Positions 8,271 through 16,973 of a DNA stretch of 64,000 bases are shown here, one piece after another. Origin of the DNA: Candidatus Gastranaerophilales bacterium (GTDB lineage Bacteria; Cyanobacteriota; Vampirovibrionia; Gastranaerophilales; Gastranaerophilaceae). Below the pieces are notes generated by a model that worked only from the letters and a program-made list of their open reading frames with translations, did not search any database and was not told the DNA's origin. The position numbers and the translations under genes are program-made. Each line of letters opens with the position of its first letter. Within the stretch, counting starts at the first letter, position 1. Location of the stretch: contig CALUPF010000033.1 in assembly GCA_944322545.1 (NCBI GenBank), positions 1-64,000 on the forward strand, in the 5' to 3' direction.

Positions 8271-9280
8271 TACATTGCCATTTCGTCATAAGAATCTAAG
8301 TCATTATAGTTAAACATATTAACAAATTGATATAAAAGTTCTGGGAAAAACTTCTTAGATCCCACCTCTAACATAACTCTAAGAGCCTCTTTTGTGTTTT
8401 TAATTTTATGAGTAGTTTTGTTAGATGTTAAATCATCAAAAAAGCTACATAAACCAACAACTCTAGTTAGTTGACTAATTTGCTCTCCAGACAATTTGAA
8501 AGGATATCCAGAACCATCATTGTTTTCGTGATGTTCCAAAGCAACAAGACAAATATCTTCAGGCAATTTCATTTCATATTTCAAAATTTTATAGCCAATT
8601 TGAGTATGTTTTTGAAATATTTTATTATCTTGTTGCGAAAGGTTTGTTTTTTCTAGAATTTCTTTAGGTAATCTCGTCATACCTATATCATGTAAAAGAG
8701 CAGCTTGGGTGAGTTTTTCTATTAAATCCTCATCGTACTCTAGCTTATACCCCATAGTTGCTGCTAAAATTGCTGTATTTAGTGCATGTGTATCATAATA
8801 ATTGCCAAGTAACTTTAGCTGAGAACAAAATTTAACGTCCTCTATTATATTTTGCACATCTGTAAGAATTTTATCTTTAATTTCATCAACCATCTGCACA
8901 GCATCTTTGTTTGCATTTTCCTTTATTGCAAACATTGTTGTTGCATAATAAGATTTCATATCAACCTGAGCTTGTGCTTTAAATTTTGATTTTCTGTTTA
9001 CCGTTTTATCAAAAATAATTTCCTTTGGCTTTTCAGGAGGTAATGCCTCAGGAGGCGTTATTATTTGAGAATAATCAGTTTCTTGAGGCTTTTTGACAAC
9101 TTGAGGTCTGTCTACATTTTCTGGCTGTCTTTTATATAAAACCTCATACTGACTTATTTGCAAGAGTTTTCCCGATGTTAGAATTTCTCCTGCATCAATA
9201 AGCTTTTCACCGTTTTCGTTATATACATCAAACGGTAACATTTTAAATTTTACAAGTTCTTCGACGAGAATTTTTTCCAT
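8270..9280 (-). CDS. HD-GYP-type phosphohydrolase (probable cyclic-di-nucleotide signalling)
   Basis: 336 residues. The N-terminal 60 residues form a small module (LPFDVYNENGEKLIDAGEILTSGKLLQI) reminiscent of the regulatory region before many HD-GYP domains. A Pro/Lys linker follows, and then the HD domain from about residue 140. Metal ligands visible are H in YYDTHALNTAI, HDIGM, the helix HTQIGYKIL, and ALEHHENNDGSGYP, where HHE..GSGYP is the HD-GYP signature. The downstream GYP-region pattern LTRVVGLCSFFDDLTSNK is also there. Such proteins hydrolyse cyclic di-GMP or related messengers. It forms a two-gene unit with trmFO through a 1-nt overlap. Confidence 0.85.
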   Translation of the reverse strand: MEKILVEELVKFKMLPFDVYNENGEKLIDAGEILTSGKLLQISQYEVLYKRQPENVDRPQVVKKPQETDYSQIITPPEALPPEKPKEIIFDKTVNRKSKFKAQAQVDMKSYYATTMFAIKENANKDAVQMVDEIKDKILTDVQNIIEDVKFCSQLKLLGNYYDTHALNTAILAATMGYKLEYDEDLIEKLTQAALLHDIGMTRLPKEILEKTNLSQQDNKIFQKHTQIGYKILKYEMKLPEDICLVALEHHENNDGSGYPFKLSGEQISQLTRVVGLCSFFDDLTSNKTTHKIKNTKEALRVMLEVGSKKFFPELLYQFVNMFNYNDLDSYDEMAM

Positions 9281-9392
9281 AGCTATCCAAAATGAAATAT
9301 TACTTACAACAATTATAGGTTAGATTTTTTGTTTTGAAAACAATTCGTTTATATGATTTTCGTTTATTTTTAAACGTTTTTTTTAAGAAATT

Positions 9393-9401
9393 TGATATAA
9401 T
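9393..9401 (+). promoter_or_regulatory. Extended -10 promoter
   Basis: TGATATAAT, 30 nt before the ATG of the metallo-hydrolase gene. The TG one base before a perfect -10 box makes a -35 less needed. The same 9-mer occurs before the tRNA gene, the 27732 gene and the Clp-repeat gene. Confidence 0.6.
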
Positions 9402-9431
9402 ATTTTTGAAATTGAACAAGAGGTAAGTTTT

Positions 9432-10112
9432 ATGTCTATTACACTACAATACATTGCTCATAGCGCATTTTATATTAAATATGGTGAATATGGAATCTTG
9501 ATTGATCCGTTCATTTCAGGAAACCCAAATGCCCAATTTGATATAAAAAACGAAATGGTAACAGACATAATTGTTACCCACGGACATGCTGACCATATGG
9601 GTGATGCCATCGATATTTCAAGAGACAAAAAATCTGTAATCACCTGTACATTTGAACTGGCAAATTATTGCATGTCTAAAGGCGCATATACAAACGCTGT
9701 CAATTTAGGTGGAAAAATTAAATTTGATTGGGGTAGCATAAAATTCTTACCTGCATTTCATAGTAGCAGCAATTTAAATGGAGAATACGCAGGAATGCCT
9801 GCTTCTGTTTTAATTGAAATTGGAGATAAAAAAATCTATCACGCAGGTGATACTTGCCTACATAGTGAAATGAAAGTGGTTGGTGAAGTTTATAAACCAG
9901 ATATTGCGTTATTGCCTATTGGTTCATATTTTACAATGGATATAGATGATGCTGTTATTGCTTCACAATGGATTGGAGCAAAAAAAGTTATTCCAATGCA
10001 TTATAATACATTCCCTCCAATTAAGGTGAATCCTCAAGATTTCAAAAACAAGATTGAAGCAATACAAAAAGAATGTCTAATTCTTAACTATGGTGAAAAA
10101 ATTGAGCTTTAA
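9432..10112 (+). CDS. UPF0173-type metal-dependent hydrolase (metallo-beta-lactamase fold)
   Basis: 226 residues, the usual length of the UPF0173/YtkL family. The two-metal site is evident: THGHADHMGD (HxHxDH) near residues 49-58, FHSSSN further on, YHAGDT near residue 137 and MHYNTFPP near the C-terminus. The substrate of this family is not established. An AAGAGG ribosome site and an extended -10 box lie upstream. The last 23 nt overlap the DUF3326 gene, which suggests one operon with it and the prepilin gene after it. Confidence 0.9.
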   Translation: MSITLQYIAHSAFYIKYGEYGILIDPFISGNPNAQFDIKNEMVTDIIVTHGHADHMGDAIDISRDKKSVITCTFELANYCMSKGAYTNAVNLGGKIKFDWGSIKFLPAFHSSSNLNGEYAGMPASVLIEIGDKKIYHAGDTCLHSEMKVVGEVYKPDIALLPIGSYFTMDIDDAVIASQWIGAKKVIPMHYNTFPPIKVNPQDFKNKIEAIQKECLILNYGEKIEL

Positions 10113-11130
10113 CAATCTTGACGAAAAAAATAAAAAAATTGCATTAATGATAGTACCAACAGGCATAGGTGCTTCAATAGGTGGATATGCAGGAGATGCC
10201 AGTCAAATGGCTAGAAAGATATCTCAACATCTGCCGCTCATTGTAAACCCTAATATTGTTAATGCAGCAGTATTTTCTGGAATCAATGAAAACATGTACT
10301 ATGTCGAAGGGTGCTGCATAAATGACTTTGTTAAAGGAACAATCGCGCTCAAACCTTCAACAAATAATAAAATCGGAATAATTTTTGATAAAGCTATTTC
10401 AAAAAAAGTTTTGAATATACACATTAATACAATCAATGCAGTAAAAACGATTTATGGAATTGATGTAATAGGGTATGAAATCACAAAAAAAGAAGTTGGC
10501 GTTTCATTTTTTGAAACAGAAAATAAAATTTCCTCTGGTGGTGTAAAAAACCCAACAACTCTAATTGAAGCTGGAAGAAAATTGATTGATAAAGGCGCCC
10601 AAACAATCGCAGTTGTTTGTTCTTTTGATGAACCACCTGAAGACGACTATGAAAATGGAGAAGGAGTCGATATTGTCGGAGGAATAGAAGCAGTTATTTC
10701 TCATTATTTATACAAAAATCTAGGCTGTCCTTGTGTTCATGCACCTGCTTTTGAAGATGTAACAATTTCAACTGATTTAGTCAGCCCAAAGGTCAGTGCA
10801 GAATATATTACACCTACATTTTTGCCTTGTTTGTTATTTGGTCTTAAAAATGCACCACTGCCAGTAAAATTGGACAAAATGAATACAAATTCCATAAATG
10901 GGAATATAATTACTTATAAGAACTTGCATTCTTTAGTTGTTCCGTATAATGCAGTTGGTTCTTCAGCTGTTTTGGATGCAATTCAAAATAATATCCCTGT
11001 ATACGCTGTAAAAGAAAATAAAACTGTGCTTAATATTGACAGCTACGCAATAAATAAACAAAATGATATAATAGAAATCGATTCTTATGATAATTACATA
11101 GATATAATAAATAATGGAGTAATAAAATGA
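10090..11130 (+). CDS. DUF3326 family protein
   Basis: 346 residues. The opening ALMIVPTGIGASIGGYAGDASQMARKIS and the motifs VNPNIVNAA, AFEDVTISTDLVSPKVSAEYITPTFLPCLLFGL and NAVGSSAVLDA are, as I recall, those of the DUF3326 family known from cyanobacteria and plastid-bearing eukaryotes, whose function is not known. A Rossmann-like alternation of strands and Gly-rich loops is visible, but no catalytic motif can be named. The gene starts inside the end of the preceding hydrolase gene (23-nt overlap) and ends in an ATGA overlap with the prepilin gene. Family assignment is from memory of the motif and should be treated as likely rather than certain. Confidence 0.72.
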   Translation: MVKKLSFNNLDEKNKKIALMIVPTGIGASIGGYAGDASQMARKISQHLPLIVNPNIVNAAVFSGINENMYYVEGCCINDFVKGTIALKPSTNNKIGIIFDKAISKKVLNIHINTINAVKTIYGIDVIGYEITKKEVGVSFFETENKISSGGVKNPTTLIEAGRKLIDKGAQTIAVVCSFDEPPEDDYENGEGVDIVGGIEAVISHYLYKNLGCPCVHAPAFEDVTISTDLVSPKVSAEYITPTFLPCLLFGLKNAPLPVKLDKMNTNSINGNIITYKNLHSLVVPYNAVGSSAVLDAIQNNIPVYAVKENKTVLNIDSYAINKQNDIIEIDSYDNYIDIINNGVIK

Positions 11131-12074
11131 AGAAAAAAGCCTTTACAATCCCAGAAATTCTCATTTTTATGACAATTGTTGGCGTAATATGCGTAATGAT
11201 GATTACAATAATCAGACCAAATGACAAATATTACAAATATGGTTATTACAACGCATACTATGTATTAGCAACAGCAGGATATAATATTCTGGAAGATGCA
11301 ATGGACAAAAAAAATTCAGGAAGTGTAGATACTTATCCTGTTGAAGACATAGCATTCCCAAAAGAAGCTAAAGATTTATGTAAAAAATTAGCACTAAATC
11401 CTGACACGAGCCTAAGTGGACCTGACGAAGACTATGGATACATAAATACAACAACGTATAATTGTAAAACCCAATTTATAGCTAAAAAGAACCCAACCGA
11501 CAGCGACTTTGCAAAAGGAAAAGAATCTTTTAAATCTACTAACTCTATGAGATTTTTCATTGGAGCAAAAGACAATACTGGTGCACCTTTTAACATAGAA
11601 GTTCCTGATGCAGTAAATGGAGGTAGTGTAAAAATCTTTTTCTATTTAATTTGGGTTGATTTAAATGGCGACAGAGGTCCTAACACTGCTAAAATAGCAA
11701 ATAATGGAAGATTACCAGATATTGTTCCATTTGCAATGACAACAACAGGAAAACTTATGCCGTTAGGTTATCCAACTGTTGATAAAACTTATATGGTATC
11801 ACGTATTAAATATCCTACTGATGCGAAAACTGACTACTCTACTGTAGATAATTACTATGTTTCACAAATGAAAGCATATGGAAACAAGGAATATCCATCA
11901 ATTGATGTTATGTCAATAAGATCTTCTTGGAACACATTTACGACAGGTACAGATCTTAAAGTTAGTTCAAAATATGTACCAAAAGAAACAGCTCAAGATA
12001 CACATTGTGTACCAGGATCTGAAACTGACCCATCTCCTTGTTATGTTGTAATTGAGGAAATGAAAGCTTTTTAA
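11127..12074 (+). CDS. Type IV pilin-like prepilin (T2SS/T4P pseudopilin family)
   Basis: 315 residues. The N-terminus MKKKAFTIPEILIFMTIVGVICVMMITII is a class III signal: basic leader, cleavage expected before the Phe, Glu at position +5 and a hydrophobic helix. The body is hydrophilic, Tyr- and Asn-rich, with two Cys at the end (HCVPGSETDPSPC). It carries VDLNGDRGPN, which the two other prepilins in this window share as VD-x-NG-x-x-GPN. The start overlaps the DUF3326 stop (ATGA). A terminator follows. No pilus assembly ATPase or peptidase is encoded nearby. Confidence 0.85.
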   Translation: MKKKAFTIPEILIFMTIVGVICVMMITIIRPNDKYYKYGYYNAYYVLATAGYNILEDAMDKKNSGSVDTYPVEDIAFPKEAKDLCKKLALNPDTSLSGPDEDYGYINTTTYNCKTQFIAKKNPTDSDFAKGKESFKSTNSMRFFIGAKDNTGAPFNIEVPDAVNGGSVKIFFYLIWVDLNGDRGPNTAKIANNGRLPDIVPFAMTTTGKLMPLGYPTVDKTYMVSRIKYPTDAKTDYSTVDNYYVSQMKAYGNKEYPSIDVMSIRSSWNTFTTGTDLKVSSKYVPKETAQDTHCVPGSETDPSPCYVVIEEMKAF

Positions 12075-12100
12075 AGATAAACAAAACATAATAAAACAAG

Positions 12101-12134
12101 GTCCTTGATAATAATTATCAAGGACTTCGTTTTT
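12101..12134 (+). terminator. Rho-independent terminator after the prepilin gene
   Basis: Perfect 11-bp stem, GTCCTTGATAA (12101-12111) with TTATCAAGGAC (12115-12125) and a 3-nt loop, followed by TTCGTTTTT. Confidence 0.8.
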
Positions 12135-12220
12135 ATGTGATAAACATAACAAATTAAATTTTTAAATATAAACAAATCTAAAATCGATCTTAGATAAAGC
12201 AAAATACAAAACTTTTTATC

Positions 12221-13846
12221 CTACAACAACTTAATATTATTTGCAGCTTCTTTATGGTTTGGGTCTAATTCAAGCACTTTAGAATATTCTGCCTTCGCCT
12301 CATCTTTTCTTCCTGCAACTTCATAAGCAAGAGCTAAATTATATCTAATATCAACATTAGAAGAGTCTAAAGAAACAGCAGTTTCTAGTGATTTTATCGC
12401 ACTTTCATGCTCTTTATCTTTTGATTGTAATATACCTAAAAAGGTGTGAGCTCGCGTATTTTTGGGATCAATAAAAACAGCTTCTTTGTAATATTTTTTT
12501 GCCTCTATGTAATTTTGCAATTCATAGTAAATATCAGCCAAGGACTCATAGTACAAGCTTACTTCAGGTGCCAATTCTATTGCACGTTTACTTTGTCTTA
12601 TTGCTTCCGAATAATTTTTAATGGTTCTATTTGCAGTTGCTAATTTATAATATATTTCAGGGTTCTCGTTATTATATTGCATAGCTTCAGTAAACTTATC
12701 GAAAGCAGCTTTGGTTTTACCTTGATTTAAAAGATATACAGCTTCTTCTGCTAAAATTGTACTCAAGTTATTATGAATTACCTTAATGTCAGAAGGAACA
12801 GCAACTTCAATAGCATCATTACAAACCTTTTTAGCCATTTCAAAGTCTTTGTTCATACAATATGCCATCGCTAATGTCTGGCTCAAAATAAGATTTGTTG
12901 GATCTTGAACAATAGTTTCATTAATTAAATTGATGCTATCTTGGATTTTACCAGTATAAATATATATTTTTGCTATTAAATTTTTTATAGCAAAAATATC
13001 TGTATTTTCCAGATTTAGAGCTTTCTCTGCATAAGACAATGCTTCTTCATAAGAATGTGTATGAAAAAGCAGATTAATGATCTCTTCATAATAAACATAG
13101 TTTTGAGGTTCAAGATCTATCAATTTTCTTGAAAGATATATCACATTTTCTGTATCTTTTTGTTTTAAATAAATTTTTCTTAGTTCCTTGATAACTTCAA
13201 TGTTATTAGAATGAGATTGTAGAACTTTTTTATAATAGTTTATTGCTTTAGCATAATCACCATAAGTTGTATATATGTTACCAATAATTTCATAGTATTC
13301 AATTTTTTCTTCTTCATCATCTATGTATGTAACAAGCTGTTTGTATAACTTCAAAGCAGATTCTTTTTGTTTATTGTTATAATAAAGCTCTGCTAAATTT
13401 CTCATTGCATTTAAATCATACTTATCTTTCGTTAAAAGATAGCTGTAAAAATGAATAGCTTTTTTTTGTTGGTGAGTATTTTTATAAAGATTTGCAAGTT
13501 GCGCATATAAAGACAAATCTTCAGGATAGAACTGCACTAAAACCAACAAATTGGAAATAGCATCATACTCCTTTTGTGTTTCAATATATGATTTAACAAG
13601 CATCTTTCTTAATTCGTGATGGTAGGGATTTTGAGCAAGATACTTTTTCCCAAGTTTTTGACCGGTTGAAAAATCACCATTTAAAAACAAAGCTTCAACT
13701 TGTTTTAAAATTTCTTCAGGAGTTATTTGTAAATCTTCACCTTTTTTATTAACGTTTTTAGTTTCCTCTTTTAAGCGCATATAAACATATGCAAGACCAG
13801 AAACAAAACATATAAAAAGAATTATTAAAATTATATTATTTAACAT
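12221..13846 (-). CDS. Membrane-anchored TPR-repeat protein
   Basis: 541 residues. An N-terminal membrane anchor (NIILIILFICFVSGLAYVYM, residues 3-22) is followed by a charged linker and then tetratricopeptide repeats to the C-terminus. About a dozen 34-residue units show the W/Y-x-x-LA-x-x-Y and AI-x-x-Y-x-x-AL pattern, for example YAKAINYYKKVLQ, NYIEAKKYYKEAVFIDP and RKDEAKAEYSKVLELDP. It is a protein-interaction scaffold on the cytoplasmic or periplasmic face of the inner membrane; the partner is unknown. It is followed 3' by nothing on its strand for 90 nt, and lies just downstream of the HIT gene on the same strand (23-nt gap). Confidence 0.88.
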   Translation of the reverse strand: MLNNIILIILFICFVSGLAYVYMRLKEETKNVNKKGEDLQITPEEILKQVEALFLNGDFSTGQKLGKKYLAQNPYHHELRKMLVKSYIETQKEYDAISNLLVLVQFYPEDLSLYAQLANLYKNTHQQKKAIHFYSYLLTKDKYDLNAMRNLAELYYNNKQKESALKLYKQLVTYIDDEEEKIEYYEIIGNIYTTYGDYAKAINYYKKVLQSHSNNIEVIKELRKIYLKQKDTENVIYLSRKLIDLEPQNYVYYEEIINLLFHTHSYEEALSYAEKALNLENTDIFAIKNLIAKIYIYTGKIQDSINLINETIVQDPTNLILSQTLAMAYCMNKDFEMAKKVCNDAIEVAVPSDIKVIHNNLSTILAEEAVYLLNQGKTKAAFDKFTEAMQYNNENPEIYYKLATANRTIKNYSEAIRQSKRAIELAPEVSLYYESLADIYYELQNYIEAKKYYKEAVFIDPKNTRAHTFLGILQSKDKEHESAIKSLETAVSLDSSNVDIRYNLALAYEVAGRKDEAKAEYSKVLELDPNHKEAANNIKLL

Positions 13847-13869
13847 CTAAATAACCTGTTTTTAAAATC

Positions 13870-14202
13870 CTAGCCCGGTGGCCAATTTAATGGTCGTCCT
13901 GAAAGAACGTGGAAGTGAATATGAAAAACTTCCTGTCCTGCTTGCTTACCCGTATTTACAACTGTTCTATAATCAGTTATGTTCAACTTTTTGGTTACAT
14001 TTTTAACTGCATTTAATAATGCACCCATAATTTTCACATCATCAAGTTCATTCAAAGAAGCGTAGTGTTTCTTCGGAATAACAAGAATATGTGTTGGTGC
14101 CTGAGGATTTAAATCATTAAATGCAACACAGTCTTCATCTTCATAAACAAAGTTTGAAGGAATTTCTTTGTTAGCTATTTTACAAAAAATACAATCTTGC
14201 AT
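13870..14202 (-). CDS. hinT: HIT-family nucleotide-binding protein (HinT-like)
   Basis: 110 residues. It has the zinc-type start CIFCKIANKEIPSN, the conserved ILVIPKKHYASLNEL, and the catalytic histidine triad HIHFHVL (His-x-His-x-His) near the C-terminus, followed by the usual RPLNWPPG tail. HinT proteins hydrolyse nucleoside phosphoramidates and lysyl-adenylate-type compounds in the cytoplasm. It is upstream of the TPR gene on the same strand with a 23-nt gap, so they may be co-transcribed. Confidence 0.93.
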   Translation of the reverse strand: MQDCIFCKIANKEIPSNFVYEDEDCVAFNDLNPQAPTHILVIPKKHYASLNELDDVKIMGALLNAVKNVTKKLNITDYRTVVNTGKQAGQEVFHIHFHVLSGRPLNWPPG

Positions 14203-14238
14203 ACTTTCTCTATCCTTTTAGTTTATTATAATCCATTA

Positions 14239-14247
14239 TGATATAAT
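14239..14247 (+). promoter_or_regulatory. Extended -10 promoter of the tRNA-Arg gene
   Basis: TGATATAAT, 24 nt before the first base of the tRNA gene; no good -35 was seen. Confidence 0.55.
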
Positions 14248-14271
14248 TGTAAAAGTTTTAGTTAATAATTT

Positions 14272-14345
14272 GCGTCGGTAGCTCAGACGGATAGAGTAGC
14301 AGTCTCCGAAGCTGTTGGTCGGGGGTTCGACTCCCCCTCGACGCA
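14272..14345 (+). tRNA. tRNA-Arg (anticodon CCG)
   Basis: The cloverleaf folds by eye. Acceptor stem GCGTCGG pairs with TCGACGC, D-stem GCTC with GAGT, anticodon stem GCAGT with GCTGT (two G-U type pairs) around the loop CTCCGAA, and T-stem GGGGG with CCCCC around TTCGACT. The anticodon CCG reads the Arg codon CGG. The discriminator is A and no CCA is encoded, so the tail must be added by the CCA-adding enzyme. Confidence 0.93.
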
Positions 14346-14407
14346 TATTTTAAAATATTTGTAATTTATATTATAATTTAGTCATAGATTATAACAGGAA
14401 TTAAAAT

Positions 14408-15742
14408 ATGAGCTATAAACCCATTGTTGCCGTAGTAGGAAGACCCAATGTAGGAAAATCAACTTTTGTAAATAGAATTGTTGGTTCTCGTCAATCTATT
14501 GTTGATGACCAACCAGGTGTCACAAGAGATAGAATATATTTCGACGTTGAATGGCAAAACAAGGAGTTTACTCTAATCGACACAGGCGGAATTATCCCTG
14601 GAGACGAAGATGAGATTATGCTCAATATCTTCACACAGGCAAAAGTTGCTTGTGATGAAGCTGATAAAATAATATTTTTGGTTGATGGTAAAAATGGCAT
14701 AAATCCAATTGATTATGACATTGCAAATGTTTTAAGAAGAAGCAAAAAGCCTGTTTATCTTGCAGTAAACAAAATAGATTCACCTGAAAGATTTGATATG
14801 GTGTCTGATTTTTACGCATTGGCTATTGGTGATCCACATCCCATCTCAGCTTTACACGGCTCAGGTGGTGTTGGTGACTTATTAGAAGCAATCACTGAAG
14901 ATTTTGAAGTTCAAGAAAGCACAGAAAAAAATGACATCATAAGACTAGCTATTGTAGGCAAACCCAATGCTGGCAAGTCTTCAATTGTTAACGCTCTTTT
15001 AGGTGAAGAGCGTGTTATCGTTAGTGACATTTCAGGTACAACAAGAGATACAATTGACTCAAAAGTAAAGTATGAAGGTGAAGAATATATCCTAGTGGAC
15101 ACAGCAGGAATTAGAAAAAAGGCAAAAGTTGACTGGGGTGTAGAAAAATTTGCAGTAGACAGAGCTATTAGAGCAATCAAAGATTGTGATATTGCTGTTT
15201 TGGTGATTGATGCAATAGAAGGTTTGACAGACCAAGACAAAAAAATCTCTCAAACAATCGTAGAAGCAGGCAAAGGGCTAATTGTTGCAGTGAACAAATG
15301 GGATTTAGTCGAAGATAAAGACAAAGCCGATCCGACTGCAAAATACACACAAAAACTTATGCAAGAAGCACCGTTTTTAGACTTTGCTCCTAAAATCTTT
15401 ATTAGTGCAAAAACAAAACAAAGACTTGTTAATATCTATAAAAGAGCAAATGAAGTATATGAACAATGTCAAAAACGTGTTTCTACAAGCATATTGAACA
15501 AAGTTCTTTTAGAAGCGATGGCAATGAATCCGCCTACTAGCAAAAAAGGTAAAAAACTTCGTGTATATTATGCGACACAAGTTAGAACAGCACCTCCGAC
15601 ATTTATTTTGTTTGTAAATGACGAAGACCTCGTACAAGACAGCTATAAAAGATATCTTGAAAACAAAATGAGAGAAGCTTTTGGATTTTTTGGAACTCCA
15701 ATTAGAATTTCTTTTAGACAACGCAACGAAAAAGGTAATTAA
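14408..15742 (+). CDS. der: Ribosome-assembly GTPase Der (EngA)
   Basis: 444 residues with two tandem GTPase domains, unique to Der. Domain 1 begins VAVVGRPNVGKSTFVNR with DTGG and NKID. Domain 2, from about residue 178, begins LAIVGKPNAGKSSIVNALLG with DTAGIRKKAKVD and NKWD. The C-terminal KH-like domain (about 355-444) has GKKLRVYYATQVRTAPPTFILFVN. It acts in maturation of the 50S subunit. A GGA ribosome site precedes the ATG. The stop abuts directly, without a gap, that of the convergent gene on the other strand. Confidence 0.97.
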   Translation: MSYKPIVAVVGRPNVGKSTFVNRIVGSRQSIVDDQPGVTRDRIYFDVEWQNKEFTLIDTGGIIPGDEDEIMLNIFTQAKVACDEADKIIFLVDGKNGINPIDYDIANVLRRSKKPVYLAVNKIDSPERFDMVSDFYALAIGDPHPISALHGSGGVGDLLEAITEDFEVQESTEKNDIIRLAIVGKPNAGKSSIVNALLGEERVIVSDISGTTRDTIDSKVKYEGEEYILVDTAGIRKKAKVDWGVEKFAVDRAIRAIKDCDIAVLVIDAIEGLTDQDKKISQTIVEAGKGLIVAVNKWDLVEDKDKADPTAKYTQKLMQEAPFLDFAPKIFISAKTKQRLVNIYKRANEVYEQCQKRVSTSILNKVLLEAMAMNPPTSKKGKKLRVYYATQVRTAPPTFILFVNDEDLVQDSYKRYLENKMREAFGFFGTPIRISFRQRNEKGN

Positions 15743-16297
15743 TTACTTTTTAAATAACTTTTTGAGTTTGTCAAAAGCTGCGTGAAAAATTGTTTTATAT
15801 TTTGCACACTCCGGGTCAAGAAGATATAATCTACCTTCTTTTGAAAAGCCAATTTGGTGGAAATCAAAATCGTACAAATCAAAAGTCCTATATCCTCGTT
15901 CTTTTATTTTATCTTTTATCATTTCAACAAATGGCTGTGAAAGACCATTTTGGAAAAGTTTTTCTTCTAGATAATAATAAACATCACCTGCGCGACCTTT
16001 TTTAAACACAGGTACATCAAAACTTTCAATAGGCCTATTCATAGGGAAATGGTTCCCTTGTGTAAGTTTTAAAACTTCACCCTCAGGAGTTTCAAAAACT
16101 ATTGCCAAAGCTCCCCTAGCAAAATATTTAGCAACTTTCATAGAAGAAAGTTCTTCGTTTTTAGCTACATTTCTCACAAAGGTGTCTAATTCGTCTTTAT
16201 TAAACCCAGACAATTTACTGTCTTGCTTTTGCAAATGTTTTAAAGCCTTGTCTAGAGTTACAGCTGGAGTGTATTCAATTTTATTTTGGATTTCCAT
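15743..16297 (-). CDS. Small kinase-like (possible pseudokinase) protein
   Basis: 184 residues, not assigned to a named family. Two stretches recall a minimal protein kinase or aminoglycoside-phosphotransferase fold. GALAIVFETPEGEVLKLTQG (about residues 67-86) looks like a Gly loop followed by a strand with Lys. FDFHQIGFSKEGRLYLLDPE, near residue 150, looks like the catalytic-loop H followed by the metal-binding Asp strand of such kinases, but the usual Asn and the DFG are not clear. The protein is shorter than any standard kinase. No signal peptide or membrane segment is seen, and there is no Shine-Dalgarno. It could be a pseudokinase or an unrelated fold. Confidence 0.5.
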   Translation of the reverse strand: MEIQNKIEYTPAVTLDKALKHLQKQDSKLSGFNKDELDTFVRNVAKNEELSSMKVAKYFARGALAIVFETPEGEVLKLTQGNHFPMNRPIESFDVPVFKKGRAGDVYYYLEEKLFQNGLSQPFVEMIKDKIKERGYRTFDLYDFDFHQIGFSKEGRLYLLDPECAKYKTIFHAAFDKLKKLFKK

Positions 16298-16372
16298 AAT
16301 TTAAATAAATAGCTCAATTTTAAAAATTGCCGATTTGATGTAAAATTATATCAAAATGTAAAGGAGATTAAG

Positions 16373-16972
16373 ATGTTGGAAATTTTTATAGCAATATTGT
16401 TAGGATATTTTATTGGTTCAATACCCACAGGATATTTAATAGTAAAAGCAAAAACTGGCGAAGATATTAGAAATATAGGCTCAGGCTCAACAGGAGCTAC
16501 TAACGTAAAAAGAGTTCTTGGAAAAGACTGGTTTTTTATAACAATGTTGTTAGATGCAATCAAAGGAGCATTTCCCGTTGTGATTGCGACATTGTTCCTT
16601 TCTGCTTATACTCAGTATGGAATAGTTCCAGTAGCAGCAGCTATCGCCGTTCTTTTGGGACATAGTAAATCAATTTTTCTTAAATTTACTGGAGGAAAAT
16701 CAGTAGCTTCAGGCGTAGGTACTATATTAGCATTGAACCTACCAGTTGGCTTAATTATTGCTTTAATCTGGGGCATAATCACTTGGATATCAAAATATGT
16801 TTCATTAGGTTCTATGATAGCTTTAGCAATATCACCATTTTTGATGTTGGCATTTAAACAGCCTGTTGGCTACATTGCATATTGTGCTCTAGGTGCAATT
16901 TATATCATATATTTGCACAGAGAAAACATCAAAAGATTAATTAAAGGCGAAGAAAACAAAGTGAGAGAATAA
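16373..16972 (+). CDS. plsY: Acyl-phosphate:glycerol-3-phosphate acyltransferase
   Basis: 199 residues with several membrane segments. Diagnostic PlsY motifs are GYFIGSIPTGYLIVK, GEDIRNIGSGSTGATNVKRVLGK, LLDAIKGAFPV, LLGHSKSIFLKFTGGKSVASGVGTIL and YIIYLHRENIKRLIKGEENK. The enzyme makes lysophosphatidic acid, the first committed step of membrane phospholipid synthesis, at the inner membrane. AAGGAG lies 7 nt before the ATG. The malic enzyme gene begins 1 nt after its stop, so the two form an operon. Confidence 0.97.
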   Translation: MLEIFIAILLGYFIGSIPTGYLIVKAKTGEDIRNIGSGSTGATNVKRVLGKDWFFITMLLDAIKGAFPVVIATLFLSAYTQYGIVPVAAAIAVLLGHSKSIFLKFTGGKSVASGVGTILALNLPVGLIIALIWGIITWISKYVSLGSMIALAISPFLMLAFKQPVGYIAYCALGAIYIIYLHRENIKRLIKGEENKVRE

Positions 16973-16973
16973 A

